This document shows, one piece after another, positions 57,444 to 64,000 of a stretch of 64,000 nucleotides of DNA; the stretch's first letter is position 1; every line of letters begins with the position of its first letter. This DNA comes from Hyphomicrobiales bacterium (lineage in GTDB: Bacteria; Pseudomonadota; Alphaproteobacteria; Rhizobiales; Aestuariivirgaceae). Under the pieces are notes generated by a model that saw only the letters and a program-made list of their open reading frames with translations, had not been told where the DNA came from and did no database searches. Made by a program: the position numbers and the translations under genes. The stretch spans positions 1 through 64,000 of the forward strand of contig JAEUMJ010000075.1 of NCBI GenBank assembly GCA_016792865.1. Reading direction: 5' to 3'.

Positions 57444-58193
57444 ATGAGCAACCAGGCGATTGGCAATTCCAAGCCGGCACGGCATGTGCCCCGCACGCGC
57501 CCCATCGACAGGAACGAGGTCTATGTCTACGAGGCACCCATTCGCCTGTGGCACTGGATCAACGCGCTGGCCATCCTCACGCTGGCAGTGACGGGCTATC
57601 TCATCGCCTCGCCGCTGCCGTCCCTGGGGGGAGAGGCGTCCGATCATTACCTGATGGGATACATCCGCTTCGCCCATTTTGCGGCGGCCTACATCATGAT
57701 CATCGGCTTCGTCTTCCGCATCTACTGGGCCATCGTGGGCAACATCCACGCCCGGCAGATCTTCCTGCCGCCCATTCACAAGGCGAAATGGTGGGCCGGG
57801 ATCATCTATTCCGTCCGCTGGTATCTTTTCCTCGTGAAGGAACCGCGCAAGTATGTGGGGCACAATCCGCTTGCCACCTTCGGCATGCATTTCGGCTTCA
57901 TCTGGCTGACCGTGTTCCTCATCGTCACCGGCCTCGCGCTCTACGGTGAGGGTGCGGGTTACGACAGCTGGCAGTACACGTTCTTCTCGTCCTGGGTGAT
58001 CCCGCTGTTCGGGCAAAGCCAGGATGTGCATACCTACCACCACCTCGCCATGTGGGGCATGGTGATCTTCGTCATCGTCCATGTCTATGCGGCGGTGCGC
58101 GAAGAGATCATGTCTCGCCAGAGCATGATGTCCTCGATGTTCTCCGGCTGGCGGAACTTCAAGGATGACTTGCCGATGGACAAGGATCACTGA
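57444..58193 (+). CDS. hupC: Hydrogenase cytochrome b subunit
   Basis: 249 residues with four to five membrane helices and heme-ligand histidines in the first (RLWHWINALAILTLAVTGY), second (RFAHFAAAYIMIIGF) and last (YHHLAMWGMVIFVIVHVY) helices. It passes electrons from HupSL to the quinone pool. Nine bases after hupL and followed by a terminator. Confidence 0.95.
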   Translation: MSNQAIGNSKPARHVPRTRPIDRNEVYVYEAPIRLWHWINALAILTLAVTGYLIASPLPSLGGEASDHYLMGYIRFAHFAAAYIMIIGFVFRIYWAIVGNIHARQIFLPPIHKAKWWAGIIYSVRWYLFLVKEPRKYVGHNPLATFGMHFGFIWLTVFLIVTGLALYGEGAGYDSWQYTFFSSWVIPLFGQSQDVHTYHHLAMWGMVIFVIVHVYAAVREEIMSRQSMMSSMFSGWRNFKDDLPMDKDH

Positions 58194-58216
58194 CCCCCCT
58201 CCCAGGGTCAACTCAT

Positions 58217-58238
58217 GGGCGCCTTCGGGCGCCCTTTT
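58217..58238 (+). terminator. Intrinsic terminator after hupC
   Basis: GGGCGCC-TTCG-GGCGCCC hairpin with an extra-stable TTCG loop, followed by TTTTCATTT. It separates hupSLC from the accessory genes. Confidence 0.9.
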
Positions 58239-58242
58239 CATT

Positions 58243-58260
58243 TGGAAAGAAAGTTGCCAT
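58243..58260 (+). promoter_or_regulatory. Shared upstream motif (hupD copy), candidate activator site
   Basis: TGGAAAG-AAA-GTTGCC-AT at 58243-58260, the partner of the motif before hupS. A second, partial copy GTGGAAAGT begins at 58272, thirty bases on. It lies 110 bases before the GG of the sigma-54 site. Confidence 0.5.
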
Positions 58261-58351
58261 TTGACCGCTGAGTGGAAAGTAAATTACTATCCAGTGATGT
58301 TATCTTGCCGGTAAGTGAATGAAATTCTGGCCATCCCCGTGCATCAAAACG

Positions 58352-58367
58352 TGGCACGGCGATTGCA
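58352..58367 (+). promoter_or_regulatory. Sigma-54 promoter of hupD
   Basis: TGGCAC-GGCGA-TTGCA is a near-perfect sigma-54 promoter, GG and GC ten bases apart, 43 bases before the hupD start. It gives the maturation genes a promoter of their own. Confidence 0.88.
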
Positions 58368-58409
58368 ATCTTATCAGTAACGATAACAAACTAACCGCTG
58401 GAGCGGACA

Positions 58410-59051
58410 ATGGGAGAAGACGCACCCCACATTCTGGTGCTGGGTATCGGCAATCTGTTGTGGGCAGACGAAGGGTGGGGTGTGCGCGTCGCGGAGGCGG
58501 TGCACCAGAGATTTGAATTTCCGGACACTGTGCGGGTGATGGATGGCGGCACTCAGGGCCTCTATCTTGTGCATCATATCTGCGAGGCAGATGTGCTGCT
58601 CGTCTTCGATGCCATCGACTATGGCCTGCCGCCGGGCACATTGAAGATCGTCGAAGGCGATGACGTTCCGCGCTTCATGGGCGCGAAAAAGATGAGCCTT
58701 CACCAGACCGGCTTCCAGGAAGTGATTTCCACCTCCGTGCTTCTGGGCAAGTGCCCCAGGCACATGATGCTGATCGGCGTGCAGCCGGTGGAGCTTGAGG
58801 ATTTCGGTGGTTCCCTGCGTGACCAGCCGAAAGGGAAGATGGAGGAAGCGATCCGCCTTGGCCTCGATTTCCTCGCCCGCTTCGGCATTGCGGCGAAGCC
58901 CCGCCAGGCAGCGGCAGACCCCATATCATCCGCTGAAACGGCTCTCGACATCTACGAATCCGAACGCCCCGCCGAAGACATGGCCTTTCGCCGCGGGGAC
59001 ATTCGCTTCATCAACCGCGCCGCCGACGGCGAGGCGTCCTCATGTGCATAG
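58410..59051 (+). CDS. hupD: Hydrogenase maturation protease
   Basis: 213 residues. It cleaves the C-terminal tail of HupL once nickel is in place. The nickel-sensing residues Glu21 (NLLWADEGWG), Asp67 (LVFDAID) and His98 (KMSLHQTG) have exactly the spacing of E. coli HybD. A C-terminal extension of about 40 residues is unlike HybD. GGAG precedes the ATG. First gene after the second sigma-54 promoter. Confidence 0.94.
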   Translation: MGEDAPHILVLGIGNLLWADEGWGVRVAEAVHQRFEFPDTVRVMDGGTQGLYLVHHICEADVLLVFDAIDYGLPPGTLKIVEGDDVPRFMGAKKMSLHQTGFQEVISTSVLLGKCPRHMMLIGVQPVELEDFGGSLRDQPKGKMEEAIRLGLDFLARFGIAAKPRQAAADPISSAETALDIYESERPAEDMAFRRGDIRFINRAADGEASSCA

Positions 59052-59359
59052 GAACGCCGATGCAGGTCGTGGAGGCCGGGGAGTTCGATGCTTTGTGCGC
59101 GGCCGGGGGCGGCTCGTCACGGGTTGATCTGGCCCTCGTCGGTCCTCAGCCGGCAGGAACGTGGCTGCTCGTCTTCCTTGGTGCGGCGCGCGAGGTGCTG
59201 ACCGAAGAAGATGCACTGCGCATCAGGGATGCGCATCAGGCACTGCGTGACATCCTCAACGGGGCAAGCCCCGACATCGACGCACAATTCGCCGATCTCG
59301 CCGGACGCGAACCGACGCTTCCGGCCCATCTCCTCCAGCCAGGCACGGAAAGAACATGA
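59042..59359 (+). CDS. hupF: HypC/HupF-family hydrogenase chaperone
   Basis: 105 residues beginning MCIGTPMQVV; the invariant Cys2 is the family's key residue. HupF is the longer HypC paralogue that protects HupL in the presence of oxygen. Overlaps hupD by ten bases and hupG by four. Confidence 0.92.
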   Translation: MCIGTPMQVVEAGEFDALCAAGGGSSRVDLALVGPQPAGTWLLVFLGAAREVLTEEDALRIRDAHQALRDILNGASPDIDAQFADLAGREPTLPAHLLQPGTERT

Positions 59360-59832
59360 GCAAGCCAACGCCCCAATTCTCGCCCCTTCTCCAATCCGTG
59401 ATTGCGCGGTCGTCGCTTTCCGTGGTCACCATGGAAACAGTGGATGCCTTCCTGGCCGGGCACCGGCACAGCATGCTGTTCTTCTCCGGCGACTGGGAAA
59501 GGCTTGCCGAAAGCAACGACGTTGCTGTGGTCTTGCCGGAGCTTCAGCGTCTTGCCGACGGGATCGGCCTGGCCGTCGTGGCGCGGGAGGCCGAACGGCC
59601 CCTTCAGCTTCGCTATCGCTTCAATAAGTTTCCGGCCATCGTCCTGTCGCGCGGCACGGGCTACCTTGGCGTCATTACCGGCATGCGCGACTGGAGCGAG
59701 TATGGACAGGAGATCAGCGCCATCCTGTCCGGCGAGGTCCGCGAACCGCCGCCCTTCGAGCTTCCGCAGGGTTGCGTGGCCAACGGCGCACCCGCCCGCA
59801 CCAGCCTGCAACAAGAACTTCTCATTCACTGA
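59356..59832 (+). CDS. hupG: HupG/HyaE-family hydrogenase assembly protein
   Basis: 158 residues with a thioredoxin-like fold lacking a CxxC (LFFSGDWERLAESNDVAVVLPEL and RYRFNKFPAIVLSR). HupG/HyaE escorts the small subunit before Tat export. Its ATG overlaps hupF and ten bases separate it from hupH. Confidence 0.9.
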   Translation: MSKPTPQFSPLLQSVIARSSLSVVTMETVDAFLAGHRHSMLFFSGDWERLAESNDVAVVLPELQRLADGIGLAVVAREAERPLQLRYRFNKFPAIVLSRGTGYLGVITGMRDWSEYGQEISAILSGEVREPPPFELPQGCVANGAPARTSLQQELLIH

Positions 59833-59841
59833 GGCAATGCC

Positions 59842-60687
59842 ATGACCAACACGGCCCTTCCGCTCACCGGACCCGGCTCGCAGCCCGACGAGGAAGATGT
59901 GGTCCTCGACTACATGCAGATGCCGCAAGGCATGATCACCTATCACATGCCCGCGCTGCCGGAACGGGCGGCGGTGTCCACGCTCACGGCGGCGCTGGAG
60001 AAACTGGATGAAGTGCTGCTCGCGCTCAATCACTGGAAGCCGGGCCATACGGGCCTCGTGGTTGATCTCGGTGGCCTGAATGCTGCCAATCGCGCATTCA
60101 TCGACGAGGTTCTGGGGGAAGGTGAAGTCAGCATCGTTGCGGGCGCAAACCTGCAGATCCAGGAGGCTGTGCTGGCGGGCGTCTGGCGCGTGCGCGTGCT
60201 TGCCGACGACGGTGCGCTGGTGCGCGACAGCATCGAGATCGGCAGCATTCCCTCTGCCGTTCACGATGCCGCCTTTGCCACCGCTCATGTCGGAGTGCGC
60301 TCGCCCGATGGGCTTTCGGCGGAAGGATTGCTGGCATCGCCGTCATTGCTGGCCGAGGTGCACAACGTGCTGGTGGGCGGGAAGGGCGACGACGCCACCC
60401 ACAGCATCAACCTCTCGCTTCTTCCGCATACGGATGAGGATCTTGCCTTCCTGGATCAGCAACTGGGGGCGGGAAGCGTCCACATCCTTTCGCGCGGCTA
60501 CGGCAATTGCCGCATCTCAAGTACCACGACACGCAATGTCTGGTGGGTGCGCTACTTCAACTCGCAGGATACGCTGATCCTCAACTCGCTGGAAGTGGCC
60601 CGCATCCCGGAGGTGGCCTTCGCGGCGGTGGAGGACATTCACGACAGCGCCCAGCGCCTTTCCGAAATCCTGGATGTGTATCGGTGA
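59842..60687 (+). CDS. hupH: HupH/HyaF-family hydrogenase assembly protein
   Basis: 281 residues. The family segments MPALPERAAV, LGEGEVSI and LDQQLGAGSVHILSRGYGNCRISST are clear. It is thought to help assemble the large or small subunit iron centres. Overlaps the hupI start (GTGA). Confidence 0.92.
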   Translation: MTNTALPLTGPGSQPDEEDVVLDYMQMPQGMITYHMPALPERAAVSTLTAALEKLDEVLLALNHWKPGHTGLVVDLGGLNAANRAFIDEVLGEGEVSIVAGANLQIQEAVLAGVWRVRVLADDGALVRDSIEIGSIPSAVHDAAFATAHVGVRSPDGLSAEGLLASPSLLAEVHNVLVGGKGDDATHSINLSLLPHTDEDLAFLDQQLGAGSVHILSRGYGNCRISSTTTRNVWWVRYFNSQDTLILNSLEVARIPEVAFAAVEDIHDSAQRLSEILDVYR

Positions 60688-60908
60688 AAGACAGTTTTTT
60701 CAGCGGTTCATTCGGCGGGGATCTCACCCGGATCGCGGCGGACACACGCCTCGAATGCAAGATCTGCTGGTGGGTCTATGACCCTGCCCATGGTGATGAA
60801 ACCCGGCAGATCGGCCCCGGCACGGCCTTTGCCGCCCTGCCGTGGGACTGGAGCTGCCCCACATGCAGCGGCAGCAAGGACGATTTCATGGTGCTGGAAA
60901 AGGAATGA
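60684..60908 (+). CDS. hupI: Rubredoxin of the hydrogenase locus
   Basis: 74 residues with GTG start overlapping the hupH stop. Two CxxC pairs (Cys25/Cys28 in CKICWW and Cys58/Cys61 in CPTCSG) form a rubredoxin Fe(Cys)4 site with the usual VYDP and LPWDWSCP contexts. It supports hydrogenase maturation under oxygen. Cys28 is followed by two Trp instead of the usual Gly-Tyr, seen in HupI-type rubredoxins. Confidence 0.94.
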   Translation: MKDSFFSGSFGGDLTRIAADTRLECKICWWVYDPAHGDETRQIGPGTAFAALPWDWSCPTCSGSKDDFMVLEKE

Positions 60909-61432
60909 GCGAGGAGCTGGCCATCGCCGAACGCATTGCCGGGGTGTTCCGCACCATCGGGCAGACGCGCATGGCGGGCGTTCCGATCCTGAATGCCGCG
61001 CTCACGGTGGAAGTGGTGGGCCTCAGGCCCTTCGGGGAAAACTGGTTCTGCGTGCTGATCACGCCCTGGTTCATGAACATGCTTCTCTTGCCCAGGGCGG
61101 CAGATGATGCGGCATGGCTGAACCTGCGGCCCGGCGAAAGCCAGCGGCATGTCCTGCCGTGCGGCGCCTTCTCATTCCTGGTGGGCGAGGAGGAGGGCCT
61201 CGGTACATATCAATGCTGTTCCCTGTTCTCTCCGGTGTTCGAATTCACCGCCCAGGATCAGGCGGTGCAGACGGCTGAAGCCATCATCTCGGAAGTGATG
61301 AAGGCGGACGTGCAGGAACCGCCCGGACAGCAGGAAGTCACGCAGGCCACCTTAAAGCCCGACCTCGAAAGCCCGTCGCGCCGCAATCTCCTCGCAATGG
61401 CAAGGGATGCAATTGCCGGAGAGGGAACATGA
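60905..61432 (+). CDS. hupJ: HupJ, HybE-family hydrogenase chaperone
   Basis: 175 residues. Family segments: RIAGVFRTIGQTRMAGVPILN, WFCVLITPWFMNMLLLP, LPCGAFSFLVGEEEGLGTYQCCSLFSPVFEF (in parts). HybE-type proteins bind the Tat-signalled small subunit precursor. ATG at 60905 overlaps the hupI stop; an earlier in-frame ATG at 60842 lies inside hupI. Confidence 0.9.
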   Translation: MSEELAIAERIAGVFRTIGQTRMAGVPILNAALTVEVVGLRPFGENWFCVLITPWFMNMLLLPRAADDAAWLNLRPGESQRHVLPCGAFSFLVGEEEGLGTYQCCSLFSPVFEFTAQDQAVQTAEAIISEVMKADVQEPPGQQEVTQATLKPDLESPSRRNLLAMARDAIAGEGT

Positions 61433-62403
61433 TCGACGCCGGACATATCGACATTACCCTCAGTCCGGGAGCCGTCAGCATCGTCTCCACCCGCAGCAAG
61501 GCAATTGCGCGACTTTTCATCGGCAAGGCTCCCGACGGCGTTGCCGCTCTTGTGCCGGCGCTCTTCACGGTCTGTGGTGCTGCCCACTCCCGTGCGAGTG
61601 CTGTCTGCCTTGCGAAGGAAGGTGCGGGCCGTGCGGTTGCAGGGGCAGCGTCACAGGTGGTGGCGGCGGAAGCCATGCGCGAACACCTCATGCGCATTGC
61701 CGTCGATTGGCAGAAGGCGGTGTCTGCTGAAGCACCGGCGGCAGGGGAATTGCGGCGCATCCACCGCTTGCCGCGTCTTGCCGCCGCAGATCCCGCGGCA
61801 CTTTCCGGCGAGGCTGACGCCTTGTTGCAACAGTGGATCGGCACGGAGGAAGCGATCCTCGCCGGGCCGGGCGTGCTGGTGGCATCGCAAACGCCCGCCG
61901 CGCGCCTCATCCGCTCGGTCATGACGCGGGGATGGGATGGCGTGGGCGCAGCGGGTTCAAGCCTTCCGGACGAGCGAACCGCCTATCGCCTTGTCGCGGC
62001 GGAAAGCTGCATCGCGGTGCTGGCCCGCGATCATGGTGACGGCCTGCTTCCCCGGCTCTACGCGCGCCTTGTTCACGCGGCATGTCTGGCGCGGCAGTTG
62101 CGCAGGAATGGTGTGGTGCCGGACATGCCTGCTTCGGATACCGTGGCGCGGGAGAGCGGGTGGAGCGAGGCCCATGTTCCGACCTCGCGCGGACTGCTCA
62201 CCCATCGCGCCAGGCTGGAGAAGGGTCTCGTCGCGGCCTATGAAATCACCGCGCCCACCGATGTGAATTTCGCCGTGGACGGACCGGCAGAAAGGGCCTT
62301 GCTGAAACTCTCAGGGGAAATGCAGGATGATCTCGCCGATGCGGCCCGCCTGATGGTCGAAGCCTTTGACCCCTGCGTCGCCTATGGCCTGAGGGTTCAG
62401 TGA
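61429..62403 (+). CDS. hupK: HupK, large-subunit-like hydrogenase assembly protein
   Basis: 324 residues. A scaffold resembling HupL whose NiFe-ligand motifs have decayed: the C-terminus keeps FDPCVAYGLRVQ with one Cys of the pair and no cleavable tail. RGLLTHRARLEKGLVAAYEI matches the large-subunit fold. HupK is thought to hold the Fe(CN)2CO unit during assembly. Overlaps hupJ by four bases and hypA by one. Confidence 0.88.
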   Translation: MIDAGHIDITLSPGAVSIVSTRSKAIARLFIGKAPDGVAALVPALFTVCGAAHSRASAVCLAKEGAGRAVAGAASQVVAAEAMREHLMRIAVDWQKAVSAEAPAAGELRRIHRLPRLAAADPAALSGEADALLQQWIGTEEAILAGPGVLVASQTPAARLIRSVMTRGWDGVGAAGSSLPDERTAYRLVAAESCIAVLARDHGDGLLPRLYARLVHAACLARQLRRNGVVPDMPASDTVARESGWSEAHVPTSRGLLTHRARLEKGLVAAYEITAPTDVNFAVDGPAERALLKLSGEMQDDLADAARLMVEAFDPCVAYGLRVQ

Positions 62404-62744
62404 TGCACGAAATGTCCTTGTGTGAAAGCATCATCACAGTGCTGGAAGCAGAGGCTGCCCGCCAATCCTTCAGCCGCGTCAAGCATATCTGGGTGGAAGT
62501 CGGGGCCTTTTCCGGTGCAGAGCCGGAGTCGATGAAGTTCTGCTTCGAGGCCGTTTCGCGCGGCACCCTGGCCGAGAAGGCCGTCTTTGAAATCATCACG
62601 GCTCCGGGTCAGGCCTGCTGTTTCGCCTGCGGGGACACCGTGATCCTGAACGAACGCTTTGACCCGTGCCCGCGTTGCGGCAGTCATCAATTGCAGGTGA
62701 CCGGCGGCGAGGATCTGCGGATCAGGGAACTGGAGGTGGATTGA
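62403..62744 (+). CDS. hypA: Hydrogenase nickel-incorporation protein HypA
   Basis: 113 residues beginning MHEMSLCES, with the nickel-binding N-terminal Met-His and a zinc site made of two CxxC pairs (CFACG and CPRCGS). HypA delivers nickel with HypB. Start is ATG 62403 (TGATG overlap with hupK); GTG at 62400 is in frame but would bury the nickel-binding N-terminus. Confidence 0.95.
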   Translation: MHEMSLCESIITVLEAEAARQSFSRVKHIWVEVGAFSGAEPESMKFCFEAVSRGTLAEKAVFEIITAPGQACCFACGDTVILNERFDPCPRCGSHQLQVTGGEDLRIRELEVD

Positions 62745-63526
62745 TGTGCGCGACCTGTGGATGCGGCTCCGGCGAAACCCGGATTGTGCCCTTGAACATC
62801 GGAACCGACATGGACTTCAAGCCCATGTCCTGCGGCCACGCCGCCCATGCGCCCGGCCTCGCCAGGTCACGCATCGTGCAGATCGAGCAGGACATCCTCT
62901 CCAAGAACGACGCACTTGCCGCCCGCAACCGCGCCGCCTTTGCCGCCGCCGGGCATTTCGTTCTGAACATTGTCTCAAGCCCCGGTTCCGGAAAGACGAC
63001 GCTGCTGGAGCGTACCATCCGCGACCTGTCAGCAACCTTTCCCATTGCCGTCATTGAAGGTGATCAGGAGACCTCCAACGATGCCGAACGCATCAAGGCG
63101 GCGGGAGCGCAATCCATCCAGATCAATACCGGCCGGGGGTGTCATCTTGATGCCGACATGGTTGCGAAAGCCTACGACGAGTTGCGGCCCAGCCCGGCCA
63201 GCCTTCTCTTCATCGAAAATGTCGGCAACCTTGTTTGCCCTTCATCCTTCGATCTGGGAGAGCAGGCCCGCATCGTGCTGTTCTCCATCACCGAGGGCGA
63301 GGACAAGCCGCTCAAGTACCCTGACATCTTCGCTTCCGCTGACATCGTGCTGGTGAGCAAGCTGGACCTGCAACCCTATTTGCAGTGCGATCTTGAACTC
63401 ATCGAAGAGAATATCCGTCGCGTGAATCGCAAGGCCCGCATCATGCACGTCTCCGCCCGCAGCGGCGAAGGGCTTGAGCAATGGTACGGTTGGCTTGGCA
63501 ATTCCGCACGGCAGCGCGTGGCATAG
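62744..63526 (+). CDS. hypB: Hydrogenase nickel-incorporation GTPase HypB
   Basis: 260 residues. N-terminal nickel site MCATCGCGSGE, P-loop SSPGSGKTTLLE, switch IEGDQETSNDAERIKAAGAQ, and the metal site of the G domain TGRGCHLDADM. The long His-rich segment found in some rhizobial HypB proteins is absent, so it should deliver nickel but not store much. TGATG overlap with hypA fixes the start. Confidence 0.96.
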   Translation: MCATCGCGSGETRIVPLNIGTDMDFKPMSCGHAAHAPGLARSRIVQIEQDILSKNDALAARNRAAFAAAGHFVLNIVSSPGSGKTTLLERTIRDLSATFPIAVIEGDQETSNDAERIKAAGAQSIQINTGRGCHLDADMVAKAYDELRPSPASLLFIENVGNLVCPSSFDLGEQARIVLFSITEGEDKPLKYPDIFASADIVLVSKLDLQPYLQCDLELIEENIRRVNRKARIMHVSARSGEGLEQWYGWLGNSARQRVA

Positions 63527-63535
63527 GAGGTCAGC

Positions 63536-63778
63536 ATGTGTCTAGCAGTTCCAGCACAGGTGGTGAGCCTCGATGAGGGAGGTGAAACCGCCGTTGTCGC
63601 GCTTGGCAGCGTCCGGAAGCGCGTATCGGTTGCCTTGATCGAGGAGGTCAAGGCGGGAGAATTCGTGTTGGTGCATGTGGGCTACGCCCTCAACAGGATC
63701 AGTCCCGAAGAAGCCGAGCAAACCCTGGCGCTCATGCGCGAGGCGGGTGTTGGCGCACTCAGCGGAGAAGCCGCATGA
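63536..63778 (+). CDS. hypC: Hydrogenase assembly chaperone HypC
   Basis: 80 residues beginning MCLAVPAQV; Cys2 binds the iron unit on HypD and the large subunit. [22 protein letters not shown] is the standard C-terminal helix region. Preceded by GGAGG. Overlaps hypD by four bases. Confidence 0.96.
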   Translation: MCLAVPAQVVSLDEGGETAVVALGSVRKRVSVALIEEVKAGEFVLVHVGYALNRISPEEAEQTLALMREAGVGALSGEAA

Positions 63779-64000
63779 AATACGTTGACGAATTTCGCGC
63801 CCAGGACCTGGCCCGCAACATTGCAGCAAGGATTGCGCAGGAAGCGCGGCCGGATCGGCAATACCGCATCATGGAATTCTGCGGCGGCCACACCCACGCG
63901 ATCTTCCGTTATGGCGTCAAGGACCTGATGCCCGCGAACGTGACCTTCGTACACGGCCCCGGCTGCCCCGTGTGCGTGCTGCCCATCAGCCGCCTGGACA
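63775..64000 (+). CDS. hypD: HypD, iron-cyanide assembly protein (5' part; runs off window)
   Basis: The first 75 residues are visible: [33 protein letters not shown] and [16 protein letters not shown], the conserved Cys motifs of HypD that, with HypC, build the Fe(CN)2CO group. The gene continues past the end of the window. Confidence 0.95.
   Translation, partial: MKYVDEFRAQDLARNIAARIAQEARPDRQYRIMEFCGGHTHAIFRYGVKDLMPANVTFVHGPGCPVCVLPISRLD

Overview
The window looks like a chromosomal segment of an alphaproteobacterium, probably of the order Hyphomicrobiales (Rhizobiales). The main pointers are high GC with strong GC3 bias, the ffs-dnaX-ybaB-recR block, the hemC-hemD-Mic60-hemY operon, a DUF1127 protein, a TadG-like protein, and a Rhizobium-type hupSLCDFGHIJK-hypABCD uptake-hydrogenase cluster. 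No genus can be assigned from the sequence alone.

Layout. 1-7050: the end of an outer-membrane beta-barrel protein, an L-lactate-dehydrogenase-type flavoenzyme, a cysteine-motif protein, an FAH-family hydrolase, DUF1127, and MocR and MarR regulators. 7050-12330: a secreted SGNH hydrolase, then SRP RNA, DNA polymerase III gamma/tau, YbaB and RecR. 12470-18190: a TadG-like protein, RmuC, an HxlR regulator divergent from a methyltransferase, and proline iminopeptidase. 18230-28515: a CrbR/CrbS-like two-component pair (response regulator plus SSF-containing hybrid kinase), MscL, an aminotransferase, a candidate pseudoknotted small RNA, membrane proteins and acetyl-CoA synthetase, the usual CrbSR target. 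28600-37310: a DMT transporter, the overlapping leftward tsaD-gpsA-yciI-EVE-methyltransferase operon, the rightward heme operon with the MICOS ancestor Mic60, and tRNA-Thr(CGU).

37312-39970 is an accessory island of lower GC directly behind the tRNA. It carries a DRT2-like defence reverse transcriptase with a structured non-coding region just upstream. That region contains a 57-nt unit bounded by ACA trinucleotides. If the unit were concatenated by template jumping, two of its three sense frames would be stop-free and each junction would gain a TTGACA-N16-TATCAT promoter. These are the properties known for DRT2 'neo' genes, and this is the most interesting signal in the window. It remains an inference.

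39970-47680 holds a manganese catalase fused to a YciF-like ferritin fold, a GH1-like protein that appears to have lost its RmlD half, a glycosyltransferase/UDP-galactopyranose-mutase fusion, a GH43-like beta-propeller, a Rieske-domain remnant and a sulfotransferase. 47708-51970 is a MacAB-like ABC exporter. 52205-54364 is a CHASE4-GGDEF-EAL protein. From 54400 to the end runs the [NiFe] uptake hydrogenase locus, with two sigma-54 promoters, a shared upstream motif and an internal terminator that splits hupSLC from the maturation genes. hupE, and hypF at its usual place between hypB and hypC, are absent from the part visible here.
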